In this document: positions 38,701-45,593 of the stretch, piece after piece
How positions within the stretch are numbered: position 1 is the first letter of the stretch
Layout: every line of letters starts with the position of its first letter
Source: Trichoplax sp. H2
Lineage: Eukaryota; Placozoa; Uniplacotomia; Trichoplacea
Assembly: GCA_003344405.1 (NCBI GenBank)
Contig: NOWV01000335.1
Location: 1 to 45,593 of the forward strand
Direction of reading: 5' to 3'
DNA length: 45,593 nt
Position numbers and translations under genes: made by a program
The notes under the pieces: model-generated
The model's database searches: none
Seen by the model: only the letters and a program-made list of their open reading frames with translations
What the model was told of the DNA's origin: nothing

Positions 38701-41134
38701 TTAACATTATTATGATTAGGTGTCAAGATTTTAATCTAAAAAAGTAATCAAACACATGACAACGTACTGTTAATCTCCAAACTACGTACATATGTGTATT
38801 TCCATATTTCCATCTATTATTAATGGTGTAACCCTTTAATTAAATATGAATTTCCTTTCATTATTTTCAGCTAGAAGCAGGTGTTTACCACCCTAAATTA
38901 ATGCATTCGACTACGCAATTGTGATATAATTAATCGATCTGTTTGATTCGAATTTTTCATCCTCATTTTTATTACAGAATTTTTTGTTAGAACATGCCTA
39001 TCACTCACTTTGCATTATTATCCATTGGGCGGCAATCATTTAATACAGATTTAATTACTACAATTATAATAATGCAATAAAAACTCGCTTTCTAGCAGCG
39101 CCGAGTACTGTAGATATGCGACAAATTAATATCTCTGAATTGCTACCGTTACAATAAAGCAATATTGATGTAGCTACTGACTAAACTGTACAGGTGTTGT
39201 AATCTAATAGAATATTTATTATTTCATATTTAATCTGATCCAATTATATAAAAGTTTCGAACGAATTCCAGAGCTCTATAACACAATTACTTCGGCTTTG
39301 CAGACGTAAGTCCTCGTTACTATTATAATCATAACTATAAATGTAACGTAATATTATAACTTTTTTTTAACCGAAATAGAACTGTAAATCTAAGGAAATT
39401 AGTCTACAGTAAAGACACTAGCAGATTCATGCAACTAAAAGAAAGTTTAAGACTAGAATCTTTATTATACATAATTTTTGTAATAAAACTCATTAATTAA
39501 TCAATGAATTCATAGGAGAGACTTACCGATGACATTAATTGCCAATAAAGTGGACTTAACGCGCTGTAGACAGGTAAATTGGATTTTTATGATATCCAAA
39601 CTTAATTATTAAAAATTTTATTTAAAATGTTAATATTGTAGTTCAAAATTGGAAATAAATTTGCCTACAGATGATTACTAGATTATGTATCATACTCATC
39701 TATGCGACACTTGTAAAGATTAGTTGCTTCCGTTCTGCATTATTAATATACTATGGTGACTACTACTCTATAGCGTAATAATGATACATTAACTTATAAA
39801 TACTCATATAAAGCATGAAAATACTACCAAATTACTACACAGAAGCTACTAATTGTGTTGTTGTGTAGTTATCAATTATAAGGTCTAGAGTAAGCTTGCA
39901 ATTCTACAAGTGGTGATAGTTATATATAAGGATATATGGCATTAAACTCTAAGTGAGAAAAATTATCATTCCAATATTATTACCGTAAATTAATTTAGTA
40001 TAGTATACAAACAATCGCCTAGGAAGAATGCTTACGATTGAATACCGTGAATTTGTATTTGAATTTTCTACGAGTTTTTTCCTAGTTGTATTGTATGCTG
40101 TTAATAGTTGAACGTCTTATTAATCAATTCAGTATCAATGTAAAACGGCCATACTATATGCACAAGTTCATTCATAACTCGAAGAAATCTACGTCTGGTG
40201 TTCTATAGCATAAAGTAATCACTGCTAGTTATAATAAGTACATGCTTAGGCAAATACAGCCACATAGTATAAGTATTTGGAATACTTTCTTGTATTGCAT
40301 TTCTTAACAGTCAATCATACTATAATTAGCATCAACCCGATATACAACGGTGATCATACAGTACTACTATGCATGGACATTAAAATTATAGAAAAACATT
40401 TTCTTACACTATCCGCATAATAATATAAATGTTCTACTTATATGCAGTTTTGCAATAATTAAGCCAAGTATGTAGAGACGTCAAAGCGATAATTGCTCTT
40501 TATAGGTTTTCAATTGCGTCCCTTTTGATTAATCAAGTGAAATTAACGTTGCATTTTTATATTTAGGTCAGTAGGCGTCAAGGTCGAGAACTAGCACGAA
40601 AATTGCAGGTAGATCTACCTTGCCCTAACCCTAAAATTATTACTTTATTAACGTTCAGGGATGCCTTTCGATGTTGATGTATATTCATTTTTCTTGTATA
40701 AAGATTTCCTACGTGGAAACTAGCGCAAAACATACCACATTATTTGTTAGCTACACGTTTACAAAGTTTGTGCAAAAAATTCGGTAAGACTGGAGCTAAT
40801 AATTAATTAATCAACTAAGAGATATTGTGAAGATCGCGGTTTTCACTTCTCGATTCTTCTACCCTTTATTAGAGCGCATAAGCAGGATAAAACTCTTTGT
40901 GCCAGATCATGGACAGAGGAACTCACCAAAAATACATCATCAGATAATTCTTCCAAATTATCGCTTGATATTGAAGACATGAATGGCTACCATTCCGATC
41001 GATGCGATGTAGAAAATCAAAATACAAAAAATATTGCGAGAAGTAAAAAGAAGCGATTTAGAATTAAAAATATAAGGCATGTCGCTAAATTGTGGCAAAA
41101 AGGCAAAGAAAAACAGCAGTGTGCTGTTATATAA
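29721..41134 (+). CDS. Ras-subfamily small GTPase with CAAX end, 9 exons, Glu at position 12
   Basis: Predicted product: 252 residues. Exons: 29721-29767, 32855-32970, 37257-37279, 37925-38004, 39255-39305, 39516-39573, 40567-40608, 40704-40783, 40873-41134. All introns are GT-AG and in phase. The role is a GTP/GDP switch at membranes. G1 is GKEGVGKS (10-17), G2 effector loop YEPTIEDTF (32-40, with T35), G3 DTAGQ (57-61), G4 NKVD (116-119) and G5 ETSAK (144-148). Numbering equals H-Ras through residue 119. Gln61 and Ala59 are kept, but residue 12 is Glu (GAA), not Gly. The tail (167-252) is long. It has an acidic/Ser part, then a strongly basic segment (RSKKKRFRIK, 234 onward region) and ends CAVI, a CAAX prenylation box. 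The start ATG sits at the usual Ras position with G at -3 and +4. Subfamily is unsettled: the effector loop is Ras/Ral/RERG-like, and I could not place it with one orthologue. The GTPase fold itself is beyond doubt. Confidence 0.93.
29768..32854 (+). other. Ras-like gene intron 1, with degenerate repeats
   Basis: This 3.1-kb intron splits the codon for the P-loop Lys16 (AA|A). Much of it is pyrimidine-patterned. A phrase like TTCCTTAATCTAA recurs at about 115-125-nt steps, best seen from about 32167 to 32757. No gene is seen inside; the minus-strand frame 31468-31671 is chance. Confidence 0.6.
32167..32770 (+). repeat. Degenerate ~115-125-bp periodic repeat
   Basis: Similar phrases lie near 32167 (ACTTCCTTAGTCC), 32287 (ATTTCCCTAATCT), 32398 (ATTTTCCAAATCT), 32512 (ATTTCCTTAATTC), 32632 (ATTTTCTTAATCT) and 32757 (TTCTTCCTTCCAA). 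Spacings are about 111-125 nt. The units at 32287 and 32632 remain alignable for about 40 nt beyond the phrase. Weaker echoes may extend upstream to about 31.0 kb. Confidence 0.45.
32971..37256 (+). other. Ras-like gene intron 2 (4.3 kb)
   Basis: This is the longest intron in the window, from donor gtaagt to acceptor atacttag. It holds a two-copy tandem repeat at 33276-33400 (listed separately). A TGTACAG satellite-type fragment lies near 33935. There is no coding signal; the minus-strand frame 34804-34989 is chance. The intron separates the effector-loop exon from the 23-nt exon carrying DTAGQ. Confidence 0.7.
33276..33400 (+). repeat. Two-copy tandem repeat, 64-nt period
   Basis: TTCCTATAAAA followed by an AAATT..CTAATCGG stretch occurs at 33276 and again at 33340, with an interval of 64 nt. 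Over about 30 nt the copies differ at only a few positions. The intervening part includes CCTAACCCCTAC. Confidence 0.65.
37257..37279 (+). other. Ras-like gene 23-nt microexon encoding the G3 motif
   Basis: Exon 3 supplies only two bases of Ile55 plus codons for Met56, Asp57, Thr58, Ala59, Gly60, Gln61 and Asn62. Acceptor atacttag and donor gtaagg flank it. Without it the protein would lose the catalytic Gln and shift frame, so it must be included in any functional mRNA. Introns of 4.3 kb and 0.6 kb surround it. Confidence 0.88.
37280..40872 (+). other. Ras-like gene introns 3-8 (intervals between exons)
   Basis: The introns are 37280-37924, 38005-39254, 39306-39515, 39574-40566, 40609-40703 and 40784-40872. 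All are AT-rich and GT-AG. The acceptor of exon 5 (tatataaaag) has a weak pyrimidine tract. The frames at 38505-38726 (minus) and 38527-38715 (plus) lie inside intron 4 and are chance. No RNA gene or mobile element is recognised in them. Confidence 0.65.
40873..41134 (+). other. Ras-like gene exon 9: long tail and CAAX box
   Basis: This exon encodes residues 167-252 after completing Arg166. The first half is polar and acidic, with a Ser-rich run (NTSSDNSSKLS) and LDIEDMNGY. The second half is basic (ARSKKKRFRIKNIRHVAK) and ends KQQCAVI. A polybasic region before a CAAX box is the classic plasma-membrane targeting pair. The terminal Ile does not firmly predict farnesyl versus geranylgeranyl. 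Stop TAA is at 41132-41134. Confidence 0.9.
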
Positions 41135-41780
41135 TGTTATTTTATCCCCTTATTTTATATTATAACACTATCTCATATTATTCATGTCTAGGCACAATCA
41201 TTCATCGCAGCTATTGTAAATGAAAATTTTTTATTAGCAGGATATTTGAAATATCAAACAAATAGACTAAATTGAGTGTTCATTGAAATGATTGTCATTG
41301 AGGATGTTATTATATTAAATAGAATTCCATTATTATTAATGAACTGGTCTTAGACAGTATAGTAATACTGTCTCAATGGTGACGAATTTGCGTTCCATAA
41401 CTGATAATGTTAACTTCTACTTCTTCTACGGCAGTATAAGGTAAACTCATTTATTTATACGATTTTGCTGATTCTCAGCAAGTGTATTATATAGATCTAA
41501 CTTGAGAAGAATTGAAAATTAATATTTTAAATCAATGTTTCACTATTTCTATAAATGATATTTGATCAGGATATCAATAAACAATTTATCGCCTACCATT
41601 ATTTGTATTTACTTGACAATTATGCAATTTCATAAAAAATAGCTCAATTACTGTTACCCAAATAGCATCAATTTTGAACTATCGTCAACAGGATTCAATC
41701 AATATAGTACTATCGAGGCGAAAGAGTGCAAATTACGACTGTCTACTGTCAACAGTTATGACAAAGCTATCCTGGAATAA
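41135..41780 (+). other. Likely 3' UTR and downstream of the Ras-like gene
   Basis: This is AT-rich noncoding sequence. Candidate polyadenylation signals are ATTAAA at 41314-41319 and AATAAA at 41576-41581. Neither can be preferred from sequence alone. No other feature is seen before the tandem array. Confidence 0.4.
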
Positions 41781-43330
41781 TAAGCTGTAGTTACAAGATG
41801 AACAACAACACTATCATTTCCAAGCTTAACGTTTTTAATCATAGAATTTACCTGCTATTATTACCATTTACAACTACTGCAGAGAGCGCTCAATAAACGT
41901 GATAGAGCAAATATTGTTCAACTTTCTTCAACGAATAGCACAAAACTTAGTCGTTGTGTTAACCAGCATTATCAGAGAATACTGCAGTAGATCTTTACTG
42001 TCATTCACATCAGTAAGTTGAAATGGCTCTGACCAGGTTATATTGTGAGCGATCTTCAATTTCAACGATTGACTGTTCATAAATGCAGTAGAATTGCACA
42101 ATCTTTTCCAAGCTTTAATGTTTATTCATAAAATTTAGCTGTTGTTATCACAATATACCAATACTGCCGAAAGCGCTCAATCAATATTACAAAGCGAATA
42201 TTGTACAGCTTTCTTCAGTTGATGGCACAGTATCTAGTTATTATGTCAAGCAGCGTTGTCAAAGAATACTACAGTAGATCTTGATTATGATTTATACCAG
42301 TAAGTTGAAATGACTATGGCCAGATTATGTTGAGAGTGATCTTCAAACTTTAATGATTGACTGTCAATAAATGCTGTAGAATTACATTCTATTATGAAGC
42401 CTCAGTAAAGTTACCTTGGTATTTTGGATGGTTTGTGCTGTCAAGTTAACAACGTTTCAAAGTAGTAGGACTACTAACTCATCTTTACTGTAATTCATCA
42501 TCAGTAAGTTGAAATTATTATGACCAGGTTATGTTGAGAGTGATCTTCAACTTTAATGATTGACTGTCAATAAATGCTGTAGAATTACATTCTATTATGA
42601 AGCCTCAGTAAAGTTACCTTGGTATTTTGGATGGTTTATGCTGTCAAGTTAACAACGTTTCAAAGTAGTAGGACTACTAACTCATCTTTACTGTAATTCA
42701 TCATCAGTAAGTTGAAATTATTATGGCCAGGTTATATTGTATTAAGAATAATCTCCAACTGCAATGATTGACGGTCAATAAGTGCTGTAAAATTGTATTA
42801 TGGAGACAACTTTTAATAGTTAAATCAATAACAGTTACTTAAAATTACTGTCACCATGTTATTATGAGAATAGGCTTCAATTTCAATGACTGATTAATTA
42901 TATCAATCAATACTATAGAATTCCATTGTGGAGCCTCAACAAGTTACTTAGGCAACTGGTACTGGCTTTAATCGCCAAGTTAACAAGGCTGTAGAGTACT
43001 AGGCCTACGAACTCATCTTGACTTTAATTCACCATTGGTAAGTTAAAATTACAATCAAGTTATTTTGAATGTGGTCTTCCACTTCAATGATTGTCAGTGA
43101 ATACTGTAGAATTGCATTATGGAGCCAGATCAAAGTTACTTTAGTGCTCTGGATGATTTAACTGTCAAGAGAATAAGGGTTCAAAGTACTATGGTAAGCC
43201 TACGAACTCATCCGATCGTAATTTGTCATCGGTAAGTTAAAATTGCTATTACCGGGCTATCTTGCAAATGGCCTTCAACTTAACGATTGACTGTCACTAA
43301 ATGCTGTAGAATTGTATGCGTATTATGGAG
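41780..43330 (+). repeat. Tandem array of ~287-nt and ~203-nt units
   Basis: A core beginning GTAAGTTGAAAT, then ACCAGGTTAT, GATCTTCAA, AATGATTGACTGTCAATAAA and TGCTGTAGAATT, recurs with AAGTT at 42015, 42302, 42506, 42709, 43040 and 43234. The first intervals are about 287 nt (also seen from TTCCAAGC at 41818 and 42106). The middle ones are 204 and 203 nt and nearly identical to each other. A shorter diverged unit sits near 42837, and the last interval is 194 nt. The two near-identical units (about 42320-42710) point to recent duplication inside an older array. No open frame spans it. Confidence 0.85.
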
Positions 43331-43371
43331 GCAGATAAAGCCAATCACCAAATTCCAAAATTTGATGAAAA

Positions 43372-43752
43372 ATTGATACATTATCACATCTTGATACAAG
43401 AGATAATCTGCACTCAGCTTGGGCCGAATGCAATTACTAGAAAGACTTTAACGAAGAACTACAGAAAAATATAACGTTGCCTACTAATCTACTTTTCGCA
43501 ACGTTTGCAGCGACAATTAGCAGAGCAGCATTCGAACAATTCTTCAGACTATTATTAGTAACAACATTCTACAGCGGACCATCTATAACCCAATATCGCA
43601 ACAGCCATATTATTGACGGGGGCATTATTTCGACCAGCCAAAGTATGATGGACTAACCAAATCCTGATCTAGAAGCGATCAAGTATCGATTAATTACCTC
43701 TAGCGTCAATCGTGGCTCTCTACTGTATATGGTCATGTGTGCTCTACCTTAC
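43372..43752 (+). pseudogene. Possible decayed coding fragment inserted in the array
   Basis: This non-repeat segment is richer in G and C than the array around it. One frame from 43372 runs 127 codons with only two stops: TAG at 43438-43440 and TAA at 43654-43656. The translation includes KDFNEELQKN, FAATISRAAFEQFF and PDLEAIKYRL, with a composition like real protein. A different frame is open just upstream, from ATG 43316, which could mean a frameshift. I recognise no family. Chance cannot be excluded in the absence of a match. Confidence 0.25.
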
Positions 43753-43769
43753 TAAGTTACGTTGACCTA

Positions 43770-43975
43770 GGGCTATTCATAATTCATCTTTACTGTAAGT
43801 GAAGATTGCCATTATTAGGTTATTTTGAGAGCGATTTCGAACATCAATAATTAGCTGTTAATCAGCACTGTCGAATTAGGTCAAGTTAGTGAATCTACAG
43901 TTCAAATTACCATTAAGTTCTATTGATAAAGGTCTTCAAAGACGGACAGTCAATAAATGGAAAGGATGACGTCAA
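43770..43975 (+). repeat. Diverged outlying units of the tandem array
   Basis: After the non-repeat insertion the array's phrases return in weak form: TCATCTTTACTGTAAGTGAA at 43782, then ATTAGGTTATTTTGAGAGCGAT, ATAATTAGCTGTTAATCAGC, and near 43920 a shorter echo ending GACAGTCAATAAATGG. This shows that the array once extended to at least 43.97 kb. Confidence 0.6.
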
Positions 43976-44087
43976 GTTAATCTTGATTGTAATCGTAATA
44001 TCCCACAATATATGTATATGCAGTATACAGCAGAAAGCGACGAGATGGACAACTTGATCCTACCCGAACCCGAAGGCAATATTTCCT

Positions 44088-44190
44088 TTCAACTCAACTC
44101 AACCCTAAACCAAAAAGATTTTTCGGCCACTTGCTCGACCCAAACCAACTCGATTCTTCTTCAACTTAACTCGCTATCGGGTTGAGTTGT
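44088..44190. repeat. CAACTC-rich tract with inverted partner
   Basis: A pyrimidine/adenine-rich stretch repeats ACCC, AACTC and CGAACCC-like words (about 44058-44172). Its CAACTCAACCC near 44095 is the reverse complement of GGGTTGAGTTG near 44178, giving an 11-bp stem with a loop of about 70 nt. No function is evident. Confidence 0.5.
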
Positions 44191-44347
44191 ATCGACTGGT
44201 ATAAAATCTGTTCTAAGATCAAACAATTTTTATACATTTCGTTTTCATAAAATCCTCCATATTAGCCGGTCGACACTTTCTATCAATCAATCAGCTGAAA
44301 GTCGGTTTGTATGGTACCCTGAGTAGAGTATGTACAGCAAAGTCATA

Positions 44348-44853
44348 GCCAATGAAAGTGCAATAAATAAAATTGAACATGCAAAATGCTAGTCTACAAG
44401 CTGTTTAAACCTAAAAATATAGCACTTCTTATTTCGTATCCATAGAAAGGTGACCCAAATTTGTAAGCTTTATGATCCTGTTGATATGACATATGAAGAT
44501 ATTTAACAGGCTAAAGCGCGGGCTATTTAGTTGTTACAAGTTTTCCAATTAGTAGCAACACCCTCTTAAGTCGACTAATCATTTTTTTTCCACTTGCGCC
44601 ATTTTTTCTCCCTCTATTTCAAACGGTCACTCGCATGTTGTATTTTTAAAAATTTTCAATTACGTTAATAAAGTTGAATTAGAAATAAAATGTTAAACTA
44701 TAGAAATTTGAGATTTTTCTCTATTTTTTGAATGCAATTGAAGGAATTTTAGCCATGCTTAAGCCACTCCAATTGAATTCTACATATTCAAAAATGAAGT
44801 TGATTTGAATGCAAAAATGGCCGTCCAAAAGCCTTCATTGCACTTTCATTGGC
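44348..44853. mobile_element. Possible 0.5-kb element with 17-bp terminal inverted repeats
   Basis: GCCAATGAAAGTGCAAT at 44348-44364 has a perfect reverse complement at 44837-44853. The interior is AT-rich with no coding frame. There is no convincing target-site duplication, though both ends abut CAT-A-like sequence. The size and structure suit a nonautonomous DNA transposon, but a single copy is weak evidence. Confidence 0.4.
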
Positions 44854-44860
44854 CATTAGT

Positions 44861-44940
44861 GTACAGTACTGTACGTCGCGTAAACATACTGTACACTGTA
44901 CACTGTAAATCATAGTACGTACTGTACACAGTACTGTAAG
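44861..44940. repeat. TACTG/CAGTA cluster, right end
   Basis: The palindromic GTAC satellite seen at 220-545 reappears here: GTACAGTACTGTAC, then ACTGTACACTGTACACTGTA, then CGTACTGTACACAGTACTGTA. It directly precedes the first 150-bp direct repeat, which itself contains ATACAGTACGG. Confidence 0.8.
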
Positions 44941-44953
44941 TCTGTAAGTAAGC

Positions 44954-45101
44954 TACTGACACTCAGCAGCCTGAGTGTAAGCAGGATACAGTACGGTGAC
45001 GGTGTGACCTGCAGTAGTGTCACCCGCTGGTAGAGTGAAATTTGGCGTCAAACTTCGATACCTACCCTCGGTGAAAGTGCTTGACGCTAGGAACGCACTT
45101 T
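44954..45101 (+). repeat. 150-bp direct repeat, copy 1
   Basis: This is the first of two copies lying 328 nt apart start to start. It opens TACTGACACTCAGCAGCCTG. It contains a perfect hairpin ACACTCAG/CTGAGTGT with a 4-nt loop and a second inverted pair GGTGAC/GTCACC. Sequence identity with copy 2 is high over the first 100 nt, then falls. It is clearly richer in G and C than flanking DNA. Confidence 0.8.
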
Positions 45102-45281
45102 ACTAACAGTACTAACACTAACTACATTATTAATTACATCCAGAACAAACATAACTCTACATTATTAAATAAACCATGGCCACACCATAATAAAACACAG
45201 TGATTTAGGCTACGTTGAAACTTTTCATTCTATTGCGATGCTTTGCAAGTCCAACGAACCTTGTATCCCATTCCACAGGAG

Positions 45282-45432
45282 TACTGACACTCAGTAGCCT
45301 GAGTGTAAGCAGGATACAGTACGGTGACGGACGGTGTGACCGACAGTAGTGTCACCCGCTGGTAGAGTGAAGTTGGGCGTTCAACTTCGATAGCCACACT
45401 AGGTGAAGTGCATTCCTAGCGTCACCCACTTT
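45282..45432 (+). repeat. 150-bp direct repeat, copy 2
   Basis: This is the second copy. It differs from copy 1 by a 4-nt duplication (GACGGACGG in place of GACGG) and scattered substitutions, mostly in its last third. Its right end abuts the possible minus-strand exon. Between the copies lies ordinary AT-rich DNA with no frame. A dispersed transposon family or a local duplication would both explain the pair. Confidence 0.8.
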
Positions 45433-45517
45433 CTTCCAGTGGAATCTCCCAGTAGCGGTCGGCAACGATACCATTGACTGTATCGCCAAGTGCAAAATGA
45501 TACACAACCCTAGACGA
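45430..45517 (-). CDS. Possible internal exon of a minus-strand gene entering from the right
   Basis: On the minus strand a strong acceptor (ttttcttcctgcag) is followed by an 88-nt frame and then donor gtgggt. One frame reads VVYHFALGDTVNGIVADRYW then EIPLEE, with a balanced composition, unlike the chance frames elsewhere. I recognise no family. Another frame in the same stretch (45352-45537) is also open. The window ends too soon to see a partner exon, so this is only a candidate. Confidence 0.22.
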
Positions 45518-45593
45518 CTGCAGGAAGAAAACGACATTGCTCGGCCTGCCTCAGTTGACGTTACCGACGACGGACCGAGAGACGATGGACCCA

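Noticed and set aside
39370-39480. Open stretch after an acceptor-like TAG, considered as Ras-like exon 6
   Set aside because: It lacks a donor and the G4 motif; the exon at 39516-39573 fits phase exactly and encodes NKVD at residues 116-119.
40640-40703. Acceptor at the CAG near 40657 for Ras-like exon 8
   Set aside because: It would put extra, non-Ras sequence and a frame conflict before ETSAK; the acceptor at 40703 joins KLQ directly to ISYVETSAK.
4837-41134. Functional pairing of the RhoGAP and Ras-like genes as one system
   Set aside because: They are 11.7 kb apart with separate 3' regions and no shared elements; both being small-GTPase genes is not enough evidence.
1-45593. tRNA, rRNA, CRISPR array, operon or prokaryotic insertion
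   Set aside because: No tRNA B-box with a matching cloverleaf, no rRNA-like sequence and no spaced-repeat array with unique spacers were seen by eye. The tandem repeats are contiguous and diverged.

Overview
The window is AT-rich nuclear DNA from a eukaryote, almost certainly an animal and probably an early-branching one (sponge, placozoan or cnidarian grade); the species cannot be fixed from sequence alone. The reasons are many short exons separated by GT-AG introns, no bacterial gene packing, and two recognisable holozoan signalling genes, both on the + strand. Most long open frames are chance runs in AT-rich or simple-repeat DNA. The two real genes only appear when short exons are joined in phase.

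Gene 1 (4837-18008, 26 coding exons, 1527 residues predicted) encodes a multidomain Rho GTPase-activating protein of the ARHGAP21/23 type. It has a PDZ domain, a PH domain with a C-terminal helix and a RhoGAP domain with its arginine finger intact, followed by a long disordered Ser/Asn/Arg-rich tail. Its first exon adds an N-terminal globular segment that looks ubiquitin-like (ELMO-type Ras-binding fold) and that I do not know from vertebrate ARHGAP21/23.

Gene 2 (29721-41134, 9 coding exons, 252 residues predicted) encodes a Ras-subfamily small GTPase. All five G motifs and a CAAX end (CAVI) are present, and numbering matches H-Ras up to residue 119. Position 12, normally Gly, is Glu, and the tail is about 65 residues longer than in Ras. 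Its introns are long (up to 4.3 kb), and one coding exon is only 23 nt.

Layout. 1-4836: repeat-rich upstream DNA with a TACTG/CAGTA palindromic satellite (about 220-545) and a GC-richer candidate promoter patch (about 3690-3860). 4837-18008: RhoGAP gene. 18009-29720: 11.7 kb without a supportable gene, holding a foldback element (28309-28492) and a degenerate tandem repeat (about 26.24-26.42 kb). 29721-41134: Ras-like gene. 41135-45593: repeat-dominated right end with a tandem array of about 287-nt and 203-nt units (41.8-43.3 kb), a non-repeat insertion that may be a decayed coding fragment (43.37-43.75 kb), a terminal-inverted-repeat element (44348-44853), another TACTG cluster, two copies of a 150-bp direct repeat, and a possible minus-strand exon at the edge.

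Both genes act in small-GTPase signalling (one switches Rho-family proteins off, the other is a Ras switch), but nothing shows that they are functionally linked or co-regulated. I found no CRISPR array, tRNA, rRNA or prokaryotic element.
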